Positions 17,425-25,385 of a stretch of DNA of 64,000 nt are shown here, piece by piece. The stretch covers positions 396,001 to 460,000 of the forward strand of contig NC_012914.1 of the NCBI RefSeq assembly GCF_000023585.1, written 5' to 3'. This DNA is from Paenibacillus sp. JDR-2. Its GTDB lineage: Bacteria; Bacillota; Bacilli; Paenibacillales; Paenibacillaceae. The translations under genes and the position numbers were made by a program. The notes under the pieces were generated by a model. That model was not told where the DNA came from and ran no database searches. It saw only the letters and a program-made list of their open reading frames with translations. Position 1 is the stretch's first letter; each line of letters begins with the position of its first letter.

Positions 17425-17970
17425 ATGACGCCAAGAGAAAAAGACTTCCACGCTGTAACGAATCGGAAAGAACAGATATTAGATGCAGCTGCCTCGCTAT
17501 TTGCGAATAACGGGTACTACAAGACAACAACCGCTATGGTTGCTGCAGAGGTTGGGGTCACTCAGCCCTACGTGTTTCACTTCTTCAAATCGAAGGAAGT
17601 ATTATATCTCGCTGTCCTCGAGAGAGCGCAGAAGCGATTGCTGCATGCTTTCTCCCAGGTAGAAGCCCCAGCGGAAATGCTCCACCATCATATGGGGGAA
17701 GCTTTCAACGAGCTGATGGCCACTCATCGCGATGAGACGCTGCTCTGCATGCAGTCTTATACGACACCGGAGCCGAACGTCCGCGTGATCGTGAAACAGA
17801 GATTCGCCGAGGTGCATCAACTGATCACAGAACGGTTCGAGCGGGCAGGGATTTCGAATCCCAGCCAGCAAGCATCAACCTTTATCGCCTGCGGGATGGT
17901 CATTACCATGTCCGAGATTCTCGAGCTTCCCATACTTGGCGATTTGGGACAACTGGGCCACACCGAGTAA
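17425..17970 (+). CDS. TetR/AcrR-family repressor of the adjacent efflux pump
   Basis: This 181-residue protein has the N-terminal TetR helix-turn-helix. KEQILDAAASLFANNGYY leads into MVAAEVGVTQPYVFHFFKSKE (about residues 32-52). The C-terminal ligand domain is all-helical. ATG 17425 is chosen over an in-frame TTG at 17419, with GAGG about 8 bases upstream. Near-identical TTTATTgATtAATAAAT palindromes precede this gene and the downstream MFS gene. Autorepression and drug-inducible repression of the pump are the likely logic. Confidence 0.9.
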   Translation: MTPREKDFHAVTNRKEQILDAAASLFANNGYYKTTTAMVAAEVGVTQPYVFHFFKSKEVLYLAVLERAQKRLLHAFSQVEAPAEMLHHHMGEAFNELMATHRDETLLCMQSYTTPEPNVRVIVKQRFAEVHQLITERFERAGISNPSQQASTFIACGMVITMSEILELPILGDLGQLGHTE

Positions 17971-18000
17971 CATCCGAACCCAAGCCATTCCGGCTGCGTG

Positions 18001-18033
18001 AAAAAATCCGTTTACTTCACAGCGGATTTTTTT
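18001..18033 (+). terminator. intrinsic terminator of tetR
   Basis: AAAAAATCCG (18001-18010) pairs with CGGATTTTTTT (18023-18033). Confidence 0.75.
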
Positions 18034-18045
18034 AAAGGCTATTCA

Positions 18046-18062
18046 TTTATTGATTAATAAAT
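18046..18062. promoter_or_regulatory. TetR operator O1 of the efflux gene
   Basis: TTTATTGATTAATAAAT is a near-perfect palindrome. Its exact reverse complement occurs at 18135-18151, so the efflux promoter region carries the same site twice in opposite orientation. Confidence 0.7.
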
Positions 18063-18085
18063 AATTAACAGAAGGAGGAGCAAGC

Positions 18086-18112
18086 ATGCATCTGATCCGC
18101 CATCCCATCTAA
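18086..18112 (+). CDS. candidate 8-residue leader peptide
   Basis: ATG 18086 follows GAAGGAGGAG with ideal spacing and encodes MHLIRHPI before TAA. It lies between the two TetR operators and ends 69 bp before the MFS start. The excellent ribosome binding site is otherwise unexplained. It could be a regulatory leader peptide or the relic of a gene start. There is no evidence of expression. Confidence 0.35.
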   Translation: MHLIRHPI

Positions 18113-18134
18113 ATCTATATTTTTTTATGCTTGT

Positions 18135-18152
18135 ATTTATTAATCAATAAAT
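18135..18152. promoter_or_regulatory. TetR operator O2 of the efflux gene
   Basis: ATTTATTAATCAATAAAT is the reverse complement of the site at 18046 and ends 29 bp before the MFS start codon. Confidence 0.7.
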
Positions 18153-18181
18153 AAAAAACCAAAAAAAGGAGAGATTTAAAC

Positions 18182-19618
18182 ATGGTTTCTACCGCTTCTC
18201 GTGTTCGGCTGCTTGTTGTTACCTGTATCGCCTTGTTTATGGCCATGCTCGACAATCTGGTTATCGGGGTGGCGCTGCCATCGATCCAGGAGGAATTTCA
18301 CGCCAGCATGTCCGATCTGCAATGGTTCCTCAATGCGTATACCTTAGCTTTTGCGGTGCTGCTTATTCCGTTCAGCGCGATTGGCGACCGTTTTGGACGA
18401 AAAAAAATATTCCTGCTCGGTATCGTGTTGTTCACGCTTGGCTCGCTTGCTTCCGCCCTCAGTACCAGCTCGATCGAGCTGTCGCTCTCGAGGGCGCTGC
18501 AGGGGATAGGCAGCGCGGCTATCATTCCGCTCAGCTTAACGCTTGTTAATGCGGCCTTCCCTCCCGAAAAACGCGCCGCGGCTATCGGCCTATGGTCCGG
18601 CATTTCCGGACTAGGGCTATCGATTGGACCGTTGGTCGGCGGAATTATTATTAATGGCGCGCCTTGGGAAATGGTCTTCTGGATTAACGTACCGGTTGGT
18701 ATTATTGCCGTTATCCTTGGCGCGTTGTGGCTGACGGAGTCGAAGGGAGAACGCAAGCCTCTGGACCTGCCGGGGATTGTGCTTCTCGGAGTATCTTTGT
18801 TCGGCATCGTGTTTGGATTAATGCGCGGCAACTCGGAAGGCTGGGATGCCTTTAACGTATGGGGTGCTATTGCAGGCGGCGTGGTCCTGCTGCTTGGCTT
18901 CTACTTCTGGGAGCGCAGCCGGAAGCAGCCGTTTATTCAATTCGAATATTTCAAAAGCCGGACTTACAGCGCCTACCTATCGGCGGGCTTTTGGATGAAT
19001 GCGGGTATCTTTGGAGCGATCTTCCTGCTTACATTGTTTCTGCAGCAAGCACAAGGCTATTCGGCTCTAGGAGCAGGAGTAAGAGAAATGGTCTGGACCG
19101 TCTGCACGATGATCTGCGCACCGCTTGCGGGCCTGCTCGTTGGCAAATACGGCTCCAAAAAGATTCTGCTCTTTGGTCTATTCCTCCAGACAGCGGCTAT
19201 GATCTATTTTGCCCTTATGATTATCGGCAAGGGCGCTATCTTCCCGTTTGGCTATATCGCTCCGGCGATGGTTGCTGCCGGCGCGGGTATGGGCTTTAGC
19301 TTTACGCCGCTGTCCCACGGTATTCTGACGTCTGTTCCCGAGCATGCGGCCGGTGAAGCCAGCGGTTTAAGCAATGCATCCCGTGAACTGGGCGGCGTGT
19401 TTGGCGTAGCGATCAGCGGGCTGATCTTCGAAAGCGGCGGTGCCATCACTTCGCCTAAAGGTTTTGGCGATCATATCGTTCCAGCCCTCTTTGTCCTTGC
19501 CGCTATGCTTGCGATCGGCTTCCTGTCGGTTACGTTCCTGGTTCGCCGGGGCAAACCTGCGACGACTGCCGCAAGCGAAGCATCTGGTCCAACACCGCGA
19601 ATCGAAACAAGCAATTAA
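18182..19618 (+). CDS. DHA2-family (14-TM) multidrug MFS transporter
   Basis: The protein has 478 residues. The N-terminus MAMLDNLVIGVALPSIQ is the DHA2 motif D1 region, and FGRKKIF is the family loop 2-3 motif. About 14 hydrophobic segments follow, with a short hydrophilic tail. It resembles EmrB/QacA/LfrA drug:H+ antiporters. AAAGGAGAG lies in good position before the ATG. Neighbouring TetR protein and operators indicate drug-inducible expression. Confidence 0.9.
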   Translation: MVSTASRVRLLVVTCIALFMAMLDNLVIGVALPSIQEEFHASMSDLQWFLNAYTLAFAVLLIPFSAIGDRFGRKKIFLLGIVLFTLGSLASALSTSSIELSLSRALQGIGSAAIIPLSLTLVNAAFPPEKRAAAIGLWSGISGLGLSIGPLVGGIIINGAPWEMVFWINVPVGIIAVILGALWLTESKGERKPLDLPGIVLLGVSLFGIVFGLMRGNSEGWDAFNVWGAIAGGVVLLLGFYFWERSRKQPFIQFEYFKSRTYSAYLSAGFWMNAGIFGAIFLLTLFLQQAQGYSALGAGVREMVWTVCTMICAPLAGLLVGKYGSKKILLFGLFLQTAAMIYFALMIIGKGAIFPFGYIAPAMVAAGAGMGFSFTPLSHGILTSVPEHAAGEASGLSNASRELGGVFGVAISGLIFESGGAITSPKGFGDHIVPALFVLAAMLAIGFLSVTFLVRRGKPATTAASEASGPTPRIETSN

Positions 19619-19648
19619 CAATTCCTTCATCTATTATATAGAAGAAAC

Positions 19649-19690
19649 AAGTCCAGTTGGGTCGTTCAACGATCCGGCTGGGCTTATTTT
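19649..19690 (+). terminator. intrinsic terminator of the efflux gene
   Basis: AAGTCCAG (19649-19656) pairs with CTGGGCTT (19678-19685), with further inner pairing, followed by TATTTTAT. Confidence 0.65.
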
Positions 19691-20490
19691 ATATGTAAAA
19701 CCGCAATCGATAGGGGGAAGATAGTACACCGCAGAGTGATGTCGGAATGTTAAGCACCTGTTGGAAACGGTTACATTTTGTCGCGAACATCAGTCCTGGC
19801 GGACTACGGGACCGTAGTTCGGAACGCTTCGGCCGTCGAGTCCATTACCCATCGTCCTACCGCTGGACTAGCTTATTTTACAATTGGTTTATAGACAAAG
19901 GCGGGAATGAAGCGGAAAAGAGGTTATTTTCTATGAAAACGGTCGGAATTATCGGTCGGTTATCTGTTTCATAGGGGAAAGGCCTTCTTCCGACAACTCA
20001 AATAAAGCCCGAACTTGCCTTTTCAGGGGCCAATGGACTCTGAATTAGCGGCAAACCTAGGTCAACGGGCAGGAAATCGGGAGGGTTAGGGAATATGAGA
20101 ATCCTCTTATCCTTTTTACCCTCCCGGGCAATATCCCGATTATTAGATAGCTTTATGGCGAAAGTCCCTTGCCTAAGGTTTTGAATGCGACTGTCTGTAG
20201 CAATTCCCCTATCCTTCCATCCCCGCGAAAGCCTGTTACTATGCGGCGCAACGCCATTTTCCCGGCCGTCCTGTTTCTGTGCCTTAGGTTGTGCATGGAA
20301 TACCTGGATAAACATCGTTTTTGCATGTGATAAACATAAAAATTACTGGAAATTTTTATGTTTAACGATTAATTCTTGATTAGAAATATGAAACGTTAGG
20401 AAAATCAGCATGTAATGCATAGACAAAAAATGATTAATGCCTCCTATTTGAAAATATTACCTTCTTCCCTCTATGTCCCCATAACCCTTG
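19691..20490. other. long gene-free region upstream of the exopolysaccharide operon
   Basis: About 800 bp contain no convincing gene. Short frames on either strand lack ribosome binding sites and domain signals. A perfect 13-bp hairpin, AAACATAAAAATT (20332-20344) with AATTTTTATGTTT (20351-20363), is the clearest structure. Weaker hairpins occur near 19801-19820. The region probably holds regulator sites for the eps operon or decayed sequence. I recognise no riboswitch class. Confidence 0.5.
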
Positions 20491-20499
20491 TGACATAAT
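20491..20499 (+). promoter_or_regulatory. extended -10 promoter candidate of the eps operon
   Basis: TGACATAAT fits an extended -10 element (TGn plus CATAAT at 20494-20499) with no good -35. Transcription would begin about 35 bp before the first eps-like gene. Confidence 0.4.
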
Positions 20500-20542
20500 C
20501 AAAGTCGAATGTTGATGGAAAGGGATGGAGGTTATTGTCGTT

Positions 20543-21307
20543 TTGAGCAGCCAACTGGATTTAAAGGAAATAGTGTGGCTCATTCGGAAGAAGCTTTGGC
20601 TGGTCGTTCTCGTGACTGTACTTGGTGCGTCTGCGGCGGGAGCCTACAGCGCCTGGGTGATGAAGCCCGTCTATGAAGCCTATACGAAGCTGATCGTCAA
20701 TTCGACAGCGGGTCAGGCGGGATCATTCAAACTCGATCTGAATATGATCAACACGAATTTAAGTTTAATTAATACGTACAAGGAAATTATCAAGACCCCG
20801 GCCATTATGGACCTGGTGGTAAAGAAGCATCCTGAGCTTGGGCTGACAACGCAGCAGCTGATGCATAATATCCGGTTCAGCTCGGTGAATGGTACGCAGG
20901 TGGTTACCATCTCTTATCTGGACACGGATTACAAAAGAGCGGCGCAAGTCGTTAATACCGTTTCTTATGTGTTCCAGCAGCAGATTCCGCTCATCATGAA
21001 GGTCGACAACGTGTATATCCTTCATACCGCCGACTCCAACGATCAGCCGGTGAAGGTGAAGCCGGAGACCAAGCTAAACATTGCTATCGGATTTGTCGCC
21101 GCCTTCCTGCTGTCGATCACGCTGGTACTGGCTCTTAATTACTTTGACGATACATTACGGACGGAAAGCGACGTGGAACGGTATCTTGGCCTTCCTACGC
21201 TGGCAGCCATACCGAATATTAAGCAAGGCGATCTGAAGCCGAAGGCGCTGGCCATAGGCAAAACCACGATAGGAAAGGAGGGGGAGAAAAACAATGTCTC
21301 GCAGTGA
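20543..21307 (+). CDS. Wzz/YveK-type tyrosine-kinase modulator and chain-length regulator (EpsA-like)
   Basis: This protein of about 254 residues has two transmembrane helices, at about 20-40 (LVVLVTVLGASAAGAYSAWV) and 180-200 (AIGFVAAFLLSITLVLALNYF). The segment between them is extracellular, as in CapA/EpsA. It partners the kinase encoded next, whose start overlaps it by 14 bp, to control polymer length. The start is taken as TTG 20543, placed 11 bases after GGAGG. The in-frame ATG 20525 overlaps that ribosome binding site. It is the first gene of the exopolysaccharide operon. Confidence 0.85.
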   Translation: MSSQLDLKEIVWLIRKKLWLVVLVTVLGASAAGAYSAWVMKPVYEAYTKLIVNSTAGQAGSFKLDLNMINTNLSLINTYKEIIKTPAIMDLVVKKHPELGLTTQQLMHNIRFSSVNGTQVVTISYLDTDYKRAAQVVNTVSYVFQQQIPLIMKVDNVYILHTADSNDQPVKVKPETKLNIAIGFVAAFLLSITLVLALNYFDDTLRTESDVERYLGLPTLAAIPNIKQGDLKPKALAIGKTTIGKEGEKNNVSQ

Positions 21308-21980
21308 TCTTAAGCTTCGCCCGGTCGTTGCCGATGCCAACCCGACCTCCCCGATCTCGGAGGCTTACCGTACCTTGCGTACGAACCTGCAATACGCTGA
21401 GACGGACCGTCCGCTGCAGCTTCTGATGGTCACCTCGGCGGGTCCGGAAGAGGGCAAGTCGACAACCATTTTGAATCTGGCCGTTACTTATGCGCAGATG
21501 GAGCGGCGCACCATACTGGTGGATGCCGATCTTCGGAAGCCAACGTCTCATTACAACTTTGGACTCAGCAACCGGACGGGACTGTCGCATGTGTTATCCG
21601 GGCAGGCCGACCTCAGTGAAGTCATCAAGGAAACCCGCATTAAGGGACTGGATGTGCTGCCTTCCGGGCCGGTACCGCCAAATCCTTCGGAGCTTCTGGG
21701 ATCTTCCCGGATGGAAGAACTGCTTGGAAAGCTTCGCGAGCAGTACGATATGGTGCTGATCGATACTCCGCCGGTTCTGGCCGTAGCGGATGCGCAGGTT
21801 GTCGCAAACAAATGCGACGGCGTACTGCTGGTCGTCAATGCGCGCACCGGCAAAAAGCAGCATGCCATCAAAGCGAAAAATGCCCTGAAGTTCGTACAGG
21901 CCAGAATCGTTGGCATCGCGCTTAACCAGACCGCTCATCGCGAAGCGGGACCTTATTACGAATATGTCGATCGGACGTGA
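21294..21980 (+). CDS. bacterial tyrosine kinase, CpsD/CapB family (EpsB-like)
   Basis: This 228-residue BY-kinase has Walker A GPEEGKSTTILNLA (about 49-62), Walker A' TILVDADLRKP and Walker B VLIDTPP. The C-terminal tyrosine cluster is YYEY. Its partner's cytoplasmic tail activates it, and cycles of Tyr-cluster autophosphorylation regulate polymer synthesis. It overlaps the upstream modulator gene by 14 bp. A structured 134-bp gap follows before the dehydratase gene. Confidence 0.92.
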   Translation: MSRSDLKLRPVVADANPTSPISEAYRTLRTNLQYAETDRPLQLLMVTSAGPEEGKSTTILNLAVTYAQMERRTILVDADLRKPTSHYNFGLSNRTGLSHVLSGQADLSEVIKETRIKGLDVLPSGPVPPNPSELLGSSRMEELLGKLREQYDMVLIDTPPVLAVADAQVVANKCDGVLLVVNARTGKKQHAIKAKNALKFVQARIVGIALNQTAHREAGPYYEYVDRT

Positions 21981-21989
21981 GACGAATCA

Positions 21990-22097
21990 GACTCTAAAGC
22001 AGAACCATATATAGATAAACACAAAGGGAAAAGCTGATGCTTACGAAGTATGAATTACCACAAACGTAGCTTTGTTACCTTTGGTACAGTAATTCAT
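21990..22097 (+). ncRNA. structured RNA in the EAR position of the eps operon
   Basis: The epsB-epsC-like gap contains a small hairpin AAGC-TGAT-GCTT (22031-22042) and then a three-way junction. Its closing helix is ATGAATTAC (22050-22058) with GTAATTCAT (22089-22097). The arms are ACAAA/TTTGT (22060-22075) and TACC-TTT-GGTA (22076-22086). In B. subtilis the EAR processive antitermination RNA lies exactly between epsB and epsC. Identity with EAR rests on position and structure only. Confidence 0.4.
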
Positions 22098-22114
22098 TTT
22101 AGGAGGAATTAATA

Positions 22115-23944
22115 ATGCGGGCTCATTATCGGACAAAAGTTATTGTGGCGGGGGATCTGGCAGCCGTGCTTGCCAGCTTCGCCATCGCGTACGCGCTTGA
22201 ACCTTCGGTGCCTCAAGGCGGGGCCGTTGCATGGTTGTCCTATGCAGCGTTAGCGGCAGTCGTTGGCTTCTGGCGGCTCCACCGGCTCCGTCTTCACCGC
22301 CGGATCTGGCAGTATACCGGTATTTCGGACATGCTTTGCCTGCTGCAGGTTGCCCTGATCTCGGCTGTTGTTCCGTTTGCTGCCTGGTGGGTGATGCAGG
22401 GAGAAGCTCATCCGCTGCTTATGCTGCATCACGCGGCAGGCACTTTCCTGCTGCTTACCGCTCCGCGCCTTGCATGGCGTATCTTTTGCGATAAATACAG
22501 CGTGAGAAAACCGGCCGGCGGCCGCCGCGCGCTAATTATCGGAGCAGGAAGCTGCGGGACCTTGATCGCGAAGGAAATGATGCAGAACGACGGCGTTAGC
22601 GTAACGCCGGTAGGATTTATTGATGACGACCCGTACAAGCACCGGATGGATATCCTGGGGCTGCAGGTTCTTGGCAACCGCAAGGAGATTGCTTGTGTTG
22701 TGGAATCGCATCATATCGACGAGATTATTATCGCGATGCCTTCGGTATCGAAGACGCAAATCTCCGAGCTGGTTAACCTTTGCAAAACAACAAAAGCGAA
22801 GCTGAAGATCGTTCCGGATCTTCAGGATATGATTGATAACCGCGGCGCGGCAGGCCGCATGCGCGATGTCAGCGTAGAGGACCTGCTTGGCCGGGACCCG
22901 ATTCGTACCGATCTCGAGCACATTGCCGGATACGTACAGGAAAAAGTCGTTCTAGTAACGGGAGCGGGCGGTTCGATCGGCTCCGAGCTTTGCCGCCAGA
23001 TCGCGCCTTTCAAACCAAGCAAGCTGCTGCTTCTTGGCCATGGCGAGAACAGTATCTACACGATTGAAATGGAAATGCGCAGCGCATTCCCGCAACTGGC
23101 TATCGAGACGGTTATCGCCGATGTACAGGACCGCACGCGGATTGACGCAGTGTTTGCCAAATTCAAGCCGCAGGTTGTCTTCCATGCCGCAGCGCATAAG
23201 CATGTGCCGCTGATGGAACGCAACCCGGCGGAAGCCATTAAGAACAACGTATTCGGAACAAAAAACGTCGCCGAATGCGCAGACGCGTACGGAGCGGAAC
23301 GCTTCGTGCTGATCTCGACGGATAAAGCCGTTAACCCGACAAGCGTAATGGGTACAACCAAGCGGATCGCCGAGATGTTTATTCAATCCCTCGACATGCA
23401 CAGCAATACGAAGTTTGTAGCCGTACGTTTCGGCAACGTGCTTGGCAGCCGCGGCAGCGTTATTCCGCGCTTCAAGGACCAGATTGTCAAAGGCGGTCCG
23501 GTGACGGTTACCCATCCGGAGATGGTGCGGTATTTCATGACGATACCGGAAGCCGTTCAGCTCGTTATTCAAGCGGGCTCGTTCGCCAAGGGCGGCGAGG
23601 TATTTATCCTCGATATGGGCAAGCCGGTCAAGATTTACGATCTGGCCGTCGACCTGATCCGTTTGTCGGGCTACGAACCGCATGTCGATATCGACATTAC
23701 GTTCTCCGGCATGCGCGAGGGCGAGAAGCTGTATGAAGAGCTGCTGACGAATGAAGAAGGTCTTTCTTCCACGAAGCATAACCGGATCTTTATCGGCAGA
23801 CCTGTACAGCTCAACCGTAAAGAGCTTGATTTCGAGATTCGCAAGATGGAAAAGGTACTCGGCCAGCATCCGGATGATATCCGCGCGGTTCTGCAGCATC
23901 TGGTACCAACCTACCGCAATGGCAGCGCAACGGCTGCCGGCTAA
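22115..23944 (+). CDS. membrane-bound UDP-GlcNAc 4,6-dehydratase, CapD/PglF/EpsC type
   Basis: The protein has 609 residues. The N-terminus has about four membrane helices (1-120), a CoA-binding-like Rossmann domain follows, then a catalytic SDR domain starting VVLVTGAGGSIGSE at about residue 278. The active-site helix reads VMGTTKR near 410, with Met in place of the usual SDR Tyr, as in PglF and WbpM. The expected product is UDP-4-keto-6-deoxy-GlcNAc, substrate for the aminotransferase at 35.3 kb. AGGAGG precedes the ATG by 8 bases. Confidence 0.92.
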   Translation: MRAHYRTKVIVAGDLAAVLASFAIAYALEPSVPQGGAVAWLSYAALAAVVGFWRLHRLRLHRRIWQYTGISDMLCLLQVALISAVVPFAAWWVMQGEAHPLLMLHHAAGTFLLLTAPRLAWRIFCDKYSVRKPAGGRRALIIGAGSCGTLIAKEMMQNDGVSVTPVGFIDDDPYKHRMDILGLQVLGNRKEIACVVESHHIDEIIIAMPSVSKTQISELVNLCKTTKAKLKIVPDLQDMIDNRGAAGRMRDVSVEDLLGRDPIRTDLEHIAGYVQEKVVLVTGAGGSIGSELCRQIAPFKPSKLLLLGHGENSIYTIEMEMRSAFPQLAIETVIADVQDRTRIDAVFAKFKPQVVFHAAAHKHVPLMERNPAEAIKNNVFGTKNVAECADAYGAERFVLISTDKAVNPTSVMGTTKRIAEMFIQSLDMHSNTKFVAVRFGNVLGSRGSVIPRFKDQIVKGGPVTVTHPEMVRYFMTIPEAVQLVIQAGSFAKGGEVFILDMGKPVKIYDLAVDLIRLSGYEPHVDIDITFSGMREGEKLYEELLTNEEGLSSTKHNRIFIGRPVQLNRKELDFEIRKMEKVLGQHPDDIRAVLQHLVPTYRNGSATAAG

Positions 23945-23978
23945 CCCAGTTAACTAATGTTTTTGAGGAGTGTGCAGC

Positions 23979-25385
23979 ATGAAACTCGGCGGTAAGGAGG
24001 GCAGCGCCTCAAGCGCAAGCACGGGCGCGGGCTCCATTCGAACGCTAATTACTTCGCGGCTCAGCCGGGGAGGAGGCGCCAGCTTCCTGATCAACTCCGT
24101 TGGGATGGGGCTGGCAATGCTGCTTCAGATTGCGCTTGCCCGGCTGCTCGGCGTTCAAGATTACGGAATATATGCTTTTGTAACGACGGTCGTAACGTTT
24201 ATGGTTTTCCCGGCGAAGCTTGGCTTTGATACCGCAACGGTAAAGCTTGTCTCCGCCTATCGGGTGAAAGGGGACTGGCCGCTGATCAAAGGGCTGCTTC
24301 GCCGGAGCAATCAGATTGGCTTCACGCTCTCCGTTCTTGCCGCGCTTATCGGCATTGCCGTTGTTGCCTTGATGGACTGGGGCAGGGGCGGACAAAGCGG
24401 AAGCGAAGCCCACGCCAAGTCGATTGCTTATATCGCCGGCTTTGCCGCGATTCCGCTACTTACTCTCGCTACCTTGCGCCAAAGCGCGCTGCAGGCGATG
24501 AAGGATGCGTTATTCGCTCAAATGCCGGAGAAGATTATCCGCCCGGTGCTAACGATTGGTTTTGTCGCGGCACTTGGCGCTGCCGGCGTGAAGCTTGGCG
24601 CCGCGATGGCGCTGCTATGCTTCGCGATAGCAACGGCAGTCACCTACGTGATTGGCGCGATTGTGCTGAAGAAGCGGATTGGCACGCAGACGGCTGCGAT
24701 CAAGCCGAACTACGAGACACGAGGCTGGCTGCGATTATCATCGTCGTTAATGATTAATGCCGGCATGTATTTGATTCTTGGACAATTAAACGTGTTAATG
24801 ATGGGCTTTATGCGGGGAGAGACCGAGTCGGGCTTGTTCTCGGCAGCGGTCCGGCTGGCCGTCCTGGTGTCGTTTATGCTGACCGCCGTGAATATGACGG
24901 CATCGCCGCTTGTATCCGAAAAGTATGCAAAAGGCGACATGGCCGGTCTCCAGCGGGTATGCATCCGGACGGGACGGATCGGATTTGCTTTCGCAGCGGT
25001 TGTGTTTGCCTATTTCGTCGTACGTGGCCATTGGACGCTTGGACTGTTTGGTCCGGAGTTCACGAAGGCTTATCCGTCCCTGCTGATTCTGGCCTTCGGC
25101 CAGCTGTTTAGCGCTTATTGCGGGCAGAACGGCACCGTCGCTACGATGACCGGACGCCAGAACGCGCTCACCAAAGTGTTAATAGCCGCTGCGATCTTGA
25201 ATGCGGCGCTTAATGCTTTGCTGATTCCAACAATGGGTATGCTTGGCGGGGCTCTCGCCTCTACGCTGTCGATTATCGTCTGGAACTCGGCGGCCGTGCT
25301 GCTGGTCAGACGCAAACCGGGCGTTCAGACGCTGGCTTGGGCGCCAAGCCTGTCATTCGCAAGAAAGAGGGGGAATTACTCGTGA
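23979..25385 (+). CDS. polysaccharide flippase, Wzx/MATE-like (EpsK-like)
   Basis: This 468-residue protein has about 12-14 transmembrane segments of the oligosaccharide-flippase (PST/Wzx) family, beginning FLINSVGMGLAMLLQIALAR. It would move lipid-linked repeat units across the membrane. ATG 23979 is used, with TGAGGAG 9 bases upstream; a GTG at 23970 overlaps that site. The gene ends in GTGA, where the next gene starts, so translation is coupled. Confidence 0.88.
   Translation: MKLGGKEGSASSASTGAGSIRTLITSRLSRGGGASFLINSVGMGLAMLLQIALARLLGVQDYGIYAFVTTVVTFMVFPAKLGFDTATVKLVSAYRVKGDWPLIKGLLRRSNQIGFTLSVLAALIGIAVVALMDWGRGGQSGSEAHAKSIAYIAGFAAIPLLTLATLRQSALQAMKDALFAQMPEKIIRPVLTIGFVAALGAAGVKLGAAMALLCFAIATAVTYVIGAIVLKKRIGTQTAAIKPNYETRGWLRLSSSLMINAGMYLILGQLNVLMMGFMRGETESGLFSAAVRLAVLVSFMLTAVNMTASPLVSEKYAKGDMAGLQRVCIRTGRIGFAFAAVVFAYFVVRGHWTLGLFGPEFTKAYPSLLILAFGQLFSAYCGQNGTVATMTGRQNALTKVLIAAAILNAALNALLIPTMGMLGGALASTLSIIVWNSAAVLLVRRKPGVQTLAWAPSLSFARKRGNYS

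Noticed and set aside
19747..19974. 75-codon plus-strand frame
   Set aside because: No ribosome binding site, and the peptide is Cys/Arg/Trp-rich without pattern.
19998..20315. 105-codon minus-strand frame in the eps upstream region
   Set aside because: No ribosome binding site, no membrane or domain signal, and biased composition; likely chance.
19780..20320. c-di-GMP or c-di-AMP riboswitch before the exopolysaccharide operon
   Set aside because: I looked for the conserved GEMM and ydaO core motifs and did not find them. Only generic hairpins are present.
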